Assembly: GCA_964247055.1 (NCBI GenBank)
Contig: OZ176051.1
Span: forward strand, 14,384,001 to 14,448,000
DNA: 64,000 nt
Source: Paragordius varius
Lineage: Eukaryota > Nematomorpha
Direction of reading: 5' to 3'
Below are positions 21,616-37,275 of the stretch, one piece after another. Position 1 is the first letter of the stretch; each line of letters starts with the position of its first letter. The position numbers and the translations under genes are program-made. Below the pieces are notes generated by a model that had not been told where the DNA came from, made no database searches, and was given only the letters and a program-made list of their open reading frames with translations.

Positions 21616-24294
21616 TTAAAGTATAAGAAAGTGTGTTTGATAAAATTTTAATATTTTATTCCATTGTAGAGTTAGGAATTTTAAATCATATAAGTTAAAT
21701 GTACTAAATATAATCTTATTTAAGCTTGGTTGTTTAGTAGTTTTTTGTTTGGTAAATAGGAACGGGCCACTTCTATTATTAATAGTAATATTTGTATTGT
21801 TTGAGATTTGAGGTGTACTAGCTTGATTGTCTTGGAATTCAACGTAATCCTGCATGGAGTTTTCATTTGAGGTTGTTGGAGACCATGTATAGTTTGAACG
21901 TAAACCGTCAGAGAAGCGAGAATTTAATCTCCGCAACACAACACCAGAATGATTGGCAATAGTTCCAGTCACATGAACATCATCAATCCAAAAGTATGGA
22001 AAAAGCGGAGCCTGTAAAAATATTTTTGTAGCAGCGGGAACTGTAATTATAAAGGCCCAACCATGACAGTACGGAACATAGGTATCAGCTTGATACTCTG
22101 CCTTAGTGACGTACCATTTTGATCTCACATTTCGCAGGACTGGCACTTTAATCCATGCATTACACATAATAACGTGTTCCATGTAATCTTGTGGTAAGTT
22201 ATATATGTCTGTGTGATGGAAGCCATTATGTATGTTGGGCGAAGGGCCAGATAATGGATTCCAAATTTTAGCCCCTTTTCGCATATAATATGAGGTGATA
22301 GTTTCGTTGAGGAGGTTGCATGTATCACACATTGTTTTGCTAGCCTTGTTGTGTGTACTAATATTTGTATTTAAAGTCGGATATACCGATGGGCGTTTTT
22401 CTACGGGATATTCGTCAGAAACGCATTCATTTAATGTTCTGTTACGTGCAAAGTTTTGGGCCACATAAGTAAACGGTTCGATACTATCATACACCCATTC
22501 TCTATCCTCCGGTGTAAGGCCGCCAATAATTCCATCCTTAGTTTTCTGGGTGTTCATATATTTGGCGGTGAATATTTTAGCTTGTTCTATCACGTAACCC
22601 ATATTTTTTGGTGTTATATGGGTAAATTCTTCGCATGTTTGCCTGTTTCTAAAGAGGTTAGCATACAGTTGTGACATGGCCTTATATTTGTTTAATATGG
22701 TAAAAACCGTGAAAATTTCAACAAAAATATCATCATCGATCTTCAGGACATAATCGGCATAAGGGCACTGTTCGCTTATCCACTTAAAACCCATTATCAT
22801 TTTATATGTTAAATTTTTGTACGAATCAATAAAATCCCCCTGGACTATATCCCCATACTGAAGAGATTCGGTTTCTAGCAATCTTTGAGTTATTTTATTG
22901 ATAGATTCATTATTTTGATACATATTATAATTAAATTTGGTCGGCGATGGTGTTGTTGAAACATTTGCAAATACCGAGGAGTATATAGTTTTATTGTCAT
23001 AACTCTCAGCGTATTTTATAATGGGTTGTTTCCTTTGAATGGCTATGATAGAGTTAGGTACCATCGTAGATCGGTACGACTTTACATCCGGGACATATTC
23101 CTCACCCTCTATAAGCATGCGAGCCGTTAAAAAAACTAACCTTAGGTTCATATCCAAGAAAGTCATGTTCCCAATCAATATTGCAAACAAGGAGCGCAAC
23201 GTGTGACTCTTGATAATATTTTTATTTTCAAGGGCTAACGATTCCAAACTTGGGTAATTATAGGATGAATTTGCCCTCTGATGTCCTAAATATTTAATCG
23301 TGCCCCATGTTTGACGAATTATTTTGCGTTTCATAAAATTTTTAGGTGCTGAATGAATTAACACAACAAGATTGAGACGGTTTTCATTACCATTGCTGTT
23401 ACTATTTATGTTATCTTCTGTAGTTATTTGTTTCTTTAAACCACTTTGAAATATCTTGTTACCAACGGTTTTTGTTAGCATCTGAGGTATGGCCTCTTTT
23501 TTGTATAAATTTTCTTGGTTATTATCATTTTGTTTTTTCCTAAAATATTTATTTGTCAATGGTAATAATTTATTATCCTTATCGCATTCAGGATAACGAA
23601 CATTAATCAGGTAGCGAAATGTCGGAAGATCAATTAGTGGGTAATCTTGACTGATGTATTGGAATAACCTTGAGCCAAATTTATCATGTTCGGAATTATT
23701 CCGTGAATATATATAATTGAGTAATTCATTATTCTTTTTTATGGCACTTATGTTGACCGGTTGACCATACACAAAACAAATGTTAGTAATATTTTCAGGG
23801 TCCGAGAATGATTTTTCTTTCCTATATTTATTGCAAGTGATATCCTCATTCCCTTTATATTTTTGGATAGAATAGGGTGGAAATAATTGAAAAAATGACG
23901 GTAAAATTTGTTCCATAAGTGATTGTTGTGCTTGTCCCTTAAGATTAGGGGGTGTAAAATTGGCTAAATTATTTTTTCCATGTAATAATTTTACAGAATC
24001 TGTTTGATCGGGATTAATATCTTTTTTCCTGTGATATTTTTGGTTTGTTCCTATATCAAATACATTTTTTATTTGATACCAAATATATCGGTTATAAATG
24101 GCCGAAGGACTATAGTCCCCCTAAATGAAACCAGAAAGTGTGGACATTGAGGTAATGGCATTTATTGTTTTATCTATATTCTGTGGAGGTACGGACCGAT
24201 TTGAATCATACACCAGGTATATCATGGTTAAAGACACGAGGAGGCATGCCAAAACTAATTTGTTCCGTTTTGTGAAAATCCAAAAATTTTTCAT
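21616..24294 (-). CDS. Beta-1,3-glycosyltransferase, family GT31, type II Golgi membrane protein with large inserts
   Basis: GT31 enzymes transfer galactose or N-acetylglucosamine in beta-1,3 linkage in the Golgi lumen. Exon 1 (24193-24294) encodes a short cytosolic tail and one membrane anchor (LVLACLLVSLTMIYLVY, residues 13-29). A 72-base intron (24121-24192, GT...AG, in phase) removes the only in-frame TAG. Exon 2 runs to the stop at 21616, giving about 868 residues. Family motifs in order: LVVLIHSAP, RKIIRQTWGT, GDIVQGDFIDSYKNLTYK, the metal-binding DDD in YVLKIDDDIF, RSKWYVTKAEY, YVPYCHGWAF, and WIDDVHVTG. Unusual points are a ~200-residue stem rich in N and K, a ~75-residue insert before GDIVQGDF, and a ~165-residue insert between DDD and SKWYV with several cysteines. 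Typical relatives have ~330-420 residues. Catalytic motifs look complete. Substrate is unknown. Confidence 0.88.
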
Positions 24295-25135
24295 TGCTTA
24301 TAATAATTCAATTTTCTAGAATTAACTATCATGATACTCAATTAACATCAATTTTTTTGAAAAAAAAAAGAAAAATTATAATAATACACACCTAAAACCG
24401 GGGAAAATAGTCTAAAAATTTGTTTGTAATATCATATCAAACAAATTGTTTTTTATAGTAAAACTGGACAAACTACACTACACCTATAATTTTCAAAAAT
24501 GTATCTTATGATTAAAAAATAAATAAACAATAATAAATATTTTTGTCACAATTAGCGCTTTTCACTTCTAAATGTAAATTATTTAGTCACAAAATGACCT
24601 TTAAAACTTTTGGCATATTCGTATATTATATTTATTGTTGGCAACACATCTATGACGATAATACCATATTAAAGCCATTTATCAATTATTTTTTATAACA
24701 ATATTTTTTTGCTGACAAAATCAAATAATATATATATATTAATCAATGAACATTGAAAAATGAGTATAGATAAATTTATTTGTATACCTGATCATTAAAA
24801 ATTTATTTCACTTCCGTTAAAATAGACTAAATTTAGATATAGGAAATCATATATATTTATTTTATTAGCGAAATCTCAGCTTTGTAATATCCCTTTTAAA
24901 GAATTTCAAAAATTTTAGACCGGTATCATACAAAAAAATTAAGTTGCAACTTTGTTACTTTTTACTTGCAACTTACATTATAAAGTATTTAAGTTGGAGG
25001 CATTTTCTATAAAATCCTTATGTGCGCAGGTTTTAATTATTAACAATAAAGGATATAAAGTCTTCTATATTTATACCTTAAACCCAAAACTATGAGAGTG
25101 CTGATGGATTTTACACCATTTAATTATATTTTAAC
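24295..25135. other. AT-rich spacer
   Basis: Upstream flank of the glycosyltransferase gene; its promoter presumably lies here. No specific element was recognised. A 64-codon plus-strand frame at 24125-24319 is antisense to exon 1 and is not a gene. Confidence 0.45.
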
Positions 25136-25137
25136 CA

Positions 25138-26210
25138 GAAATAAGAAAAAAACACGGGGTTTTAATTGACATAGAGAAGGCGTTTGACAGGATTCCTAGA
25201 GAAACTATTTGGTGGAGTCTCCGTCTAAAAAGGTGCCAGAAAGCTATATTAAGTTGTTACAAATAATGTACGAATCACACAGTCCAGGATTAAAACCCCA
25301 CAAGGTTTATCAGAGCCCTTTGCAATAAAGCATGGGGTCTACAAAGGCTCATCACTCAGCCCCTTATTATTTATAATTTGTATGGACGAGGTAGTCAAGG
25401 TTGTTAATGTGAGTTCAGGATGGTACTTAATGTATGCAGATGACATAATCATCTTGTCTGATTCATTAATTGAGTTAAAGCGAACGGTAAACAGATGGGT
25501 TGTTACGCTGGATCAATATGGTCTGAAAGTAAACAAAGCAAAAACCGAACTTATTACTTTTGGGGGGTACACAATATGAAATGGTAGTTGATGATAGTTG
25601 GGTTCTGAAGGGTAAAGAAAATTGCAAATATCTGGGAGCTATGTTAAGTGCAGATGGTTCGTTGACTGATGATATTAATTTAATAATAAAGAGCAGCAGG
25701 GTAAATTGGAAGAAAATTTCGAGCGTGTTATGCGATCAAAATATTGATTTTAGAGTGAAAGGTTAGATTTACAGTTCAGTTGTCCAGCCCTCAATCATGT
25801 ATAATTCACAGACGTGGGGTGTCAAAAATCCGAAAAAAGACATTTTAACTTGACTGAAATGAAAATGTTCAGAATGATGTGTGGGGTAACAAGAAAGGAC
25901 AGAATTGAGAATAGATTTATTCGTGGGAGCACAGATATTAAACCAATAGTGGAAAGAATGTCAAAAAATAGGCTACGTTGGTTCAGGCACATTGAAAGGA
26001 GAGATTCTAATTATATTGTAAAAATAATAGATAGTCATATAGTTGAGGGAAAACGAGGACGTGGGCGGCCTAAAACAAAATGGATAGTTACAGTAAAAAG
26101 TGAGCTAGCAGAAAACGAGCTTAATGCAGAGGACGCCATAGATAGAGTTTAATGGCGAGACAGGTTGTATAACATGACCGCTCTAACATGTAATGTAATA
26201 ATAATAAATA
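25138..26210 (+). mobile_element. RTE-like LINE, 5'-truncated copy
   Basis: Nearly the same sequence as 45640-46710: RT from the IEKAFDRIPRETIWWSL block, through YADD (MYADDIIILSD), to the C-terminal RGRPKTKW tail, ending in (TAA)n. A few small indels split the frame. 5' truncation and a microsatellite-like tail are typical of target-primed reverse transcription in this LINE group. The close match to the longer copy implies recent activity of the family. Confidence 0.88.
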
Positions 26211-27070
26211 AAACGTTGTTTCTTAATATTTATCATTATTTAAGGGAATTTTTGATTTTCCAGTATGAACATATTCAATCAATATTTTTACAATTTATTC
26301 TAAATTATTTCCGTATATTTATTGAATGTCCTGATGATAATGGCGATATTTTTGAAAATAATATTAGTTAGGATATTAATGATTGGTTATAGACAATTTA
26401 GATCATGGGATTAAAAGGGTAAAGAATGGCGCATTTAAAATCAATTATATATTAATTCCAAGCTTTGCCATTGATAATTTTAAATATTTGCAAACTCTAT
26501 TGTTGCTATGAAATATTACAATTGTACGTTAGGTTGGTGCTTTAACGCTTCACGTTAATCCTTTAACATTTAAAGTTTAACTTTAAACATTTCAAGATTG
26601 TCCTTGATTTTGAATTCGCCCATTACTTTAATATCTGTTTACATTATTTCAAATTAATATAACCACATACAATATTCATTTATTTCAAAATTGATTAATA
26701 CTTAAGGCCTATTTAAATTATATTTAAAGTTTATTACTTACACTTTTTGAATAAGTAAAAAATACTGTTAATTGGAAAAAAATTATTTGAAGAATTGTTA
26801 TTAAATAAAAAAATTATTTAAATATAAAATTAAAAAAGAGATATATGCATTCAATATTTATCCCAAATTAAATTGTTTAGGCTCCAATTTTATGTTTTTA
26901 AAGAACAACTTGAAGTATAAAAGTATTAATAAAATTAAGAATAAAACAAACGATAAATTTGTGTAAACCTTGGATGTTAAACCAATCAATAAAAAATAAT
27001 TGAAAAACTACTCTTTTTATTATTTACATAATTTCAAAAAATAAAATAGATAAATCGTGTATCAGCATCA
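26211..27070. other. AT-rich spacer
   Basis: No gene or repeat was recognised between the LINE and the MCM7 stop codon. Confidence 0.45.
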
Positions 27071-31295
<4,225 letters not shown>

Positions 31296-31429
31296 TTAGA
31301 TTGCAATTATTATTGTAATTACAGCAATAATGAAATTTATTTAAAAACATGAATTTTTTATTACTACAAATAATCTTTGTCAAATGTAAATATAATACAA
31401 ATATATCCATTTTGACTTAATAAAAATTG

Positions 31430-31552
31430 ATTAATGATAACCCGACGGCAGAAGAACGATGGCCTGTTGAAATGAAAACAGTTTAATATCTTAATTACAT
31501 TAGCGTAAAAAATTAATGTGATAACTCGACGTTGTGTACTGACCTAAATAAA
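31430..31552 (-). pseudogene. Decayed partial echoes of the MCM7 exon start
   Basis: On the minus strand, about 31440-31472 resembles the exon sequence encoding [11 protein letters not shown], and about 31520-31552 resembles its acceptor and first codons (TTTAG-GTCAGTACACAACG against TGTAG-GTCAATACACGAC). Both are short and diverged. They suggest old tandem duplication around the first visible MCM7 exon. Confidence 0.4.
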
Positions 31553-31559
31553 AACCCAA

Positions 31560-32378
31560 CCAAAAATATTGTTTTTATTTTTGCATTTTTTGTCATCTGG
31601 TTTATGAGTGTATAAAATTTTTTATACTGTTTTATTTTGGATCACATGATTAAAAATTATTAAGTATATTATTTGTGCAAATAGGATTGAAAAATTAGTG
31701 GAATATCAACCAACAATCCGTACAAATCCCAATACAAATATTAATTTGTCATAAAACAGACTTGTTACAGGAAATTATAAGGAATGTTGCTTGATATTCC
31801 ACTACTTTTAATCCTATTTTGCATAAATTATATAATTAATAAGTCCTAATCATGTAAAAATCCAAAATAAAACAGTATAAATTTTTTATATACTCATAAA
31901 CCAAATGAAAAAAATGCAAAAATACAATATTTTTGGTTTTATTTTAATATAAAAGTTATTTTACTGAATAAAATATGAATGTTAAGATTTTAATAGGTTT
32001 AGGTAGTAAATTAAAAAAAATTATTTTAATATAGTTTCATTAAATTTATTTTGTCTTTTAAGTATGATATAAGAAAAACGCCATCTTTTGACCTGAAATT
32101 TTATAAAACTATATGATTTTAGGCTCTTTATATATTGAAAATATCTCCTAAAATGATAATAAACCATAATATTTCGAATTTTAATATTATTTTTTGAATT
32201 ATCCTTAATTATCCTTAATTTTCACTTTTTGCCCGATTTCAATTTTCTCTCAATATTTCAAAAACCAGGTTGTCAACAAATAAAAATTTTTGCGGCAAAT
32301 GAATACGGTCATAAGCTATCTCATTAAAAAAATTTTTTCGTTAAATCAAAATGACCCTCTTTTTTGCACACAGTGTAT
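31560..32378 (-). repeat. Tc1/mariner-type fold-back MITE, copy 1
   Basis: It ends at the right with CCCTCTTTTTTGCACACAGTG followed by a TA run. The interior matches 39584-40286 in opposite orientation through blocks such as ACCAAAAATATTGTTTTTAT and AGATAGCTTATGACC. The 31560-31960 part is itself a near-palindrome. The left terminus is unclear. CACTGTG-like ends and TA targets are usual for Tc1/mariner relatives; no transposase is present. Confidence 0.65.
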
Positions 32379-32399
32379 ATATATATATATATTTTAACC

Positions 32400-33300
32400 A
32401 TATTATTATCCACCTTTTGCTTTTCTCCGCTTTTCTACTACTAAACCCTTTTCTGACCATTTATAATATTTCATCTTTAGGCACATTTTCATTTGCCACT
32501 TCATTAATTTCATTTTTTATCGTTCCCCATAGTTGTTTGGAGCTACAATTATTGATCTATCTAATCTATCTTTTGTTTGCAGCTCTTGCTAATTCTTGTA
32601 TCGAGTATAGAGATTTTCCATTTTTGTGGACATATTATATAGTCGATTATATATTTATATATGCCGGATGGAAAGGTCCATGTGAGTATAGCCCCCTATT
32701 GTGTTGTAGAAATTATGTGTTAGCTATCATGATCTCGCTTTCCTGTCAAAAATTGAGCAATGCCTCCCCAGCCTCGTTTCGTTCTCCCAATCTATATGGT
32801 CCGACTATTTTATCTACTCTACCTCTACCATATGATAATCATATATCTATTTTTCGTGTCATCCAAAACTATTTACAGCTTTGCAAATTATTGTGTCTTC
32901 TTTAGGAGCATTTGACGTAAGAGGATAGACTTCTATGTACGTATTAAGTGGCTTAGTATTCAACCTAATACTCATGGTTCTGGGTGTATATGGTGTATAA
33001 CTAAAGAGACTTTTACTCGATTCGTTTATATTTAATACTGCTTCGCTATTCTTGGTCATCTCTCCCCGATTTTAACAAGGTATATTTTTTGTCTTTTGCT
33101 TTCCCGCTACCTTAGTATACGTTTAATCCAGTATTTCTAAGTTCAGTTTTTCCGTTTTTCTTCATTTATAACCTGTTTGGTTTCTGTTAATGAAGGCATA
33201 TTCCAGCACCCAATTTTAAACGGTTAATTGCATATCATAACAATTTTTGGCAATAAAAACTCGCGAGTGGTTTGCCATTCCTTTTCCTCTGAACTACCCG
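32400..33300 (-). mobile_element. Second LINE type: endonuclease-domain fragment
   Basis: Minus-strand peptides in several frames match the apurinic-type endonuclease of LINEs often annotated as craniofacial development protein 2-like: MSIRLNTKPLNTYIEVYPLT, then GRVDKIVGPYRLGERNEAG and an FLTGKRDHDS/IMIANT block, then a QNSQ-less region with YVHKNGKSLYSIQEL. The strand opposite carries a long hydrophobic-looking frame (32351-32905) that is only its shadow. It is fragmentary and frame-broken. It differs clearly from the LINE family at 43.8 kb. Confidence 0.7.
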
Positions 33301-33607
33301 TTTTACAAAAAAGTATGTAGCTAGGATAGTAAAAAAATAATATATATAAGAATTAATTTTTTTTTCAATTTTTCATGCATTATGGAATATTTTATTAATA
33401 TTACTCTCTTACCAAAGCATAAAATAAAAAACTAAAAAAGAAAACTACCCGCTTTACAGATAAATTAGGTAGGATAGTAAAAAATAATATATATAAAAAT
33501 GAAACTCTATAGGTGTTGTCAATTTGTGATGAATTACTAAATATTATATTAATTATTAAGAAAAAAATTTTATACAGTTTGATGCAAAAAAAATTCTATC
33601 GACAATA
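33301..33607. other. AT-rich spacer with a short direct repeat
   Basis: ACCCGTTTTACA...GTAGCTAGGATAGTAAAAAA and ACCCGCTTTACAGATAAATTAGGTAGGATAG repeat about 150 bases apart. No gene. Confidence 0.4.
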
Positions 33608-34560
33608 AATATTTCCCAGTCAATTGTCACAATTTCCCAGTCAATAAAAACGGTTTTATTTTCGACGAAATATATCAAAACAAGTAATAAAATAACTTTT
33701 AACCATTGTCAGCATAATATTAATATACTATTTAAAAAATACAATTATTGAATAGCAACTTTTTCTATATATTCCACTACACACTAATTAATGACCTAAT
33801 CTTTAAAATCTATATTTTATTAACTGGATGAGCATTTTATGGTTTTTGAGATATTTAAAAATATTTAATTATTTTTTTATTTTATTGATGGGTCGCATTT
33901 ATAATCGGGGCTAACCTATAAAATATAGCTTTGAAGGAAATATTTATATACCATTTTCATCTCTAATTGGTCATGTAACACCTAAAATTGGTTTTTAAAC
34001 ATTTCATTTTATCGATCAAAATACTGTGGGGAAAAAATTCAAACAAAAAAATATGTGATTAAAAGTATTTTTGATTCAATAATATTAAATAAGATAGATA
34101 TTTCAAAAAAACGAATACATTATATAAATGGGTAAAGTTGCGAATGGTTAAAATAAAATTTGAATTAAATGACTAATTTGAGATATAAATGGCATATTTT
34201 TCAAATTTTATTTCTCATCCAAAATAGATTTTATAAGTTAGCCCTGATTATTAATGCAAACCATTAATAAAATAAAAAAATTATTAACAAGTTTTTAAAA
34301 AATACCCAAAATAAAATGCTCAACTAGTTAATGAAATAATTTTAAAGAGTAAGTCTAAAATGATTGTGTATTTTAAAATATAGGGAAAATTGTCAATAAT
34401 TGTGCTTTTATGAAAAATATTCCTAATATTACGCTGATAATGGTTAAAAAATATTTTTATATCTTGTTTTGATATTTACCATCAAAAATAACACCGTTTT
34501 ATTGACTGGGAAAACGTTTTTCCAATCAAGCGAAACATTTTCCAAAAACGGTTTTTACCA
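33608..34560. repeat. Fold-back element, family 1 (CAGTCAATAAAAAC ends)
   Basis: Left end TTTCCCAGTCAATAAAAACG and right end TTTATTGACTGGGAAAACG are inverted. Arms of roughly 300-400 bases pair imperfectly: TTGTCAGCATAATATTAA pairs with AATATTACGCTGATAATGG, and TAATCGGGGCTAACCTATAAAAT with ATTTTATAAGTTAGCCCTGATTA. Non-coding. Confidence 0.7.
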
Positions 34561-35400
34561 GTCAATAATAATTTTATTTTTGATGATAAATATATCAAAA
34601 GAAGATACAAAATTTATATTTTGTTTACTAGATGTATTTTATGGTTTTTAAGATATTTTGTAGAAAATATTTTATCGATGGTATCATCAATAATTGGGAT
34701 TAAATCCAAAATCCATAGTTTCTGAAATAATAAAATTTAAAAATATACCATTTCCATCCTAAATTGGTCATTTAATAAATTTTATATCTTGTTTTGATAT
34801 TTATCATCAAAAATAATAAAGCTTTTTTATGGGAAACATTTTATCGATTGGGAAAACGTTTCGATTGACTGGGAAAATGTTTTTCCAATCAATCGAAACA
34901 TTTTCCAAAAACGGTTTTAACCAGTCAATAATAATTTTATTTTTAGTGATAAATATCAAAAGAAGATATAAAATTTATATTTTATTTACTAGATGTATTT
35001 TATGGTTTTTAAGATATTTTGAAGAAAATATTTAATTATTTTTTTATTTTATCGATGGTTGCATTAATAATCGGGATTAAATTAAAAATCCATAGTTTCT
35101 GAAATAATAAAATTTTAAAAATATACCATTTCCATCCTAAATTGGTCATTTAATAAATTTTATATCTTGTTTTGATATTTATCATCAAAAGCTTTTTTAT
35201 GGGAAACATTTTATCGATTGGGAAAACGTTTCGATTGACTGGGAAAATGTTTCTATTGAAAATAAATTAAAACATTTTCCCAGTCAATAAAAACATTTTC
35301 CCAATCATTAAAAACGATTTCATTTATAATGATCAATATTAAAACAAGATATAAAAGTAACTTTTAATAATTTAGATCAGATTAATAAGGATATTTTTGT
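34561..35400. repeat. Partial tandem copies of fold-back family 1
   Basis: Two near-identical ~310-base segments (about 34555-34870 and 34910-35240) each carry the TTTTATGGTTTTTAAGATATTTTG block and CATAGTTTCTGAAATAATAAAA, separated by short CAGTCAATAAAAAC-type motifs. They look like arm fragments amplified in tandem. Confidence 0.65.
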
Positions 35401-35470
35401 GAAAAACTTTTGAATTACAATTTTTTTACATGCCAATACAATACACAATTATTAGTGAATTGGATAAGTA

Positions 35471-35758
35471 CAGTAAAAATTGAAATTATACGGACAAAAC
35501 ATTAAAATATAAAGACAAATATTTTTTTCTAAAAGAGAGCCACTTTTATATCTCGAATCTTTTAATCTTAAAATAATTGTTAAAAATGCAAAGTATGGAC
35601 CAGAGATATTATATTGGTAAGACATTCAACTATATGTTTTATAAATGTAAATAAATATTTTATATAGGAAAAATTTAGATTTAAAAATATGGTTGTCTTT
35701 TAGAAAAAAATATTTGTCTTTATATTATTACGTTTTGTCCGTAATTCAGTTTTTACTG
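35471..35758. mobile_element. MITE with CAGTAAAAATTGAAATT ends, copy 1
   Basis: Left CAGTAAAAATTGAAATTATA and right (inward) CAGTAAAAACTGAATTACGG give ~28-base inverted ends with a GGACAAAAC / GTTTTGTCC block. TA precedes the left end. The interior has inverted TTTTTCTAAAAGA blocks. A second copy lies at 62659-62928. Confidence 0.75.
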
Positions 35759-35929
35759 TGTATGGTTTTTCTGATACTTTTATAAAAAATATTTTTAAGA
35801 TCCATATTTTTTAACATAATCGATAGTTCGGATTAATACTCGGAGCTGACCTTAAAATATTTCTAGTTTCGGATAGAATAATAAAATTTAAAAATATACC
35901 ATTTTCCAAGCTGGGGGCTTTGGTTTTTT

Positions 35930-36800
35930 TAAACAAAGGAGCCAAAGTTTCATTTATTTACTTTGTTGAGTGAACCATACGATTTGCAATCTTCGTTACG
36001 GTTTGCTGTTAACTGGTTAGTCATGAAATAAGGATTTTTCAATGTATATATCACTTTCTATGCAAACCATTTGTCCGGATAGGGTGCGGAATTTATTTGT
36101 TTTATGATAAAAAGCGATAAATTTTCTTAAACTTGCCTGATAAATGCAAACCATTATCGGTGTCTATCATTTTATGGTAATCGTAACGACTAACAAATTT
36201 AAAACTTTATCTGATAGAAACCGTCACAACATCTCTATTTTCACCCACATGTAATGATTTATTAGAACGACCCATAGTAAGTTGTCAATCGTCTGGCGAT
36301 ATCTAGGCGGAGTTCCCAGAAGGTGTTCCCATTCCATTGATAAGTCTATTTTTTATTTTGGCAGTGCTTATGACAATTGTGGCAACTACGCACTCAATTT
36401 TCGATATCTTAATTCAACGGCCAATAAAACCTTTATCGGCCCATTCATGACTTTTGTTCAGCTAAATAGCTAATAGGTAGGTATCTTAGATTTTAGTTTA
36501 CCCTTGTGAGCAATTATTATTCTAAATTTAGTTTTTCATCACAAAGCCTCAACGTGAAGATCAGTCCAATCGTTTAACTTTTATCGTTAGATCATTTATA
36601 CAGGTGTGATATATCCATTCTCACTTCAAAATTTTGACCAAATCACCTGAACCTTGCCATTCACTTCCTCTTCGTTTTCTAAGGTCATTGGGAAATCGCC
36701 ATTGCCTGTTTATTTAGGCCATGAACACATCCCGATGATGTGTTCGTCAAGAGGAACCGGCATAAATAGCAATTTATTAAAGCCGTAACCCCTCTTTATT
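35930..36800 (-). mobile_element. Ty3/gypsy-like integrase-region fossil
   Basis: On the minus strand a DNGLHLSGKFKKIY block (an integrase catalytic-core relative of DNGPHF-type motifs) and a downstream block resembling TAPYHP..NGLAER are readable in mixed frames, with further traces of the N-terminal integrase region to about 36800. It is a broken, old fragment with many breaks and no recognisable LTR. Confidence 0.5.
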
Positions 36801-37275
36801 TAAATAAACACAAAAAACGACAGAAAAACATTTTAAAAAAAATTTTTTAGAGCGGGTTCAAACAAATTTGGAAATGGTATAATGTCATTAAATATAAAAA
36901 TAATTTCTATTAAAATATTTTCGATACCACCAGAGGCTAACTTCCTTTTCAATGATTGCAACGTTCTTAGCTTAAGGTTTTGTTTTATTAATCTTTGACC
37001 TTAATTATTTTTTAAAAAATTTATAATATTTACTTTAAAATAAACAGATTAAATTTTATATATGGCATGAGTTTAAAAGGGTCATGGATGAAAATGACTT
37101 ACATATTAAATATTACGTCAAAATGGTAAAATTTCAAACTCATCATGTGTATTATATATGTAAATTAATGTTATCTCATTATATACATCAATGACAATAT
37201 TTTACATCTAATTTGGTATAAAAAATTAACCAATAATCCCAAGTTTTAATTTCCATTTTTTAATAATTATTTATT
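36801..37275. other. AT-rich flank upstream of the secreted-protein gene
   Basis: No gene seen. It is the likely promoter region of the plus-strand gene that follows. Confidence 0.4.

Noticed and set aside
24121-24123. In-frame TAG near the start of the glycosyltransferase, suggesting a pseudogene
   Set aside because: A 72-base GT...AG intron (24121-24192) removes it in phase, and the rest of the frame is intact.
32351-32905. 184-codon hydrophobic frame on the plus strand, looking like a membrane protein
   Set aside because: It is antisense to endonuclease-like LINE coding blocks on the minus strand, which explain the open frame.
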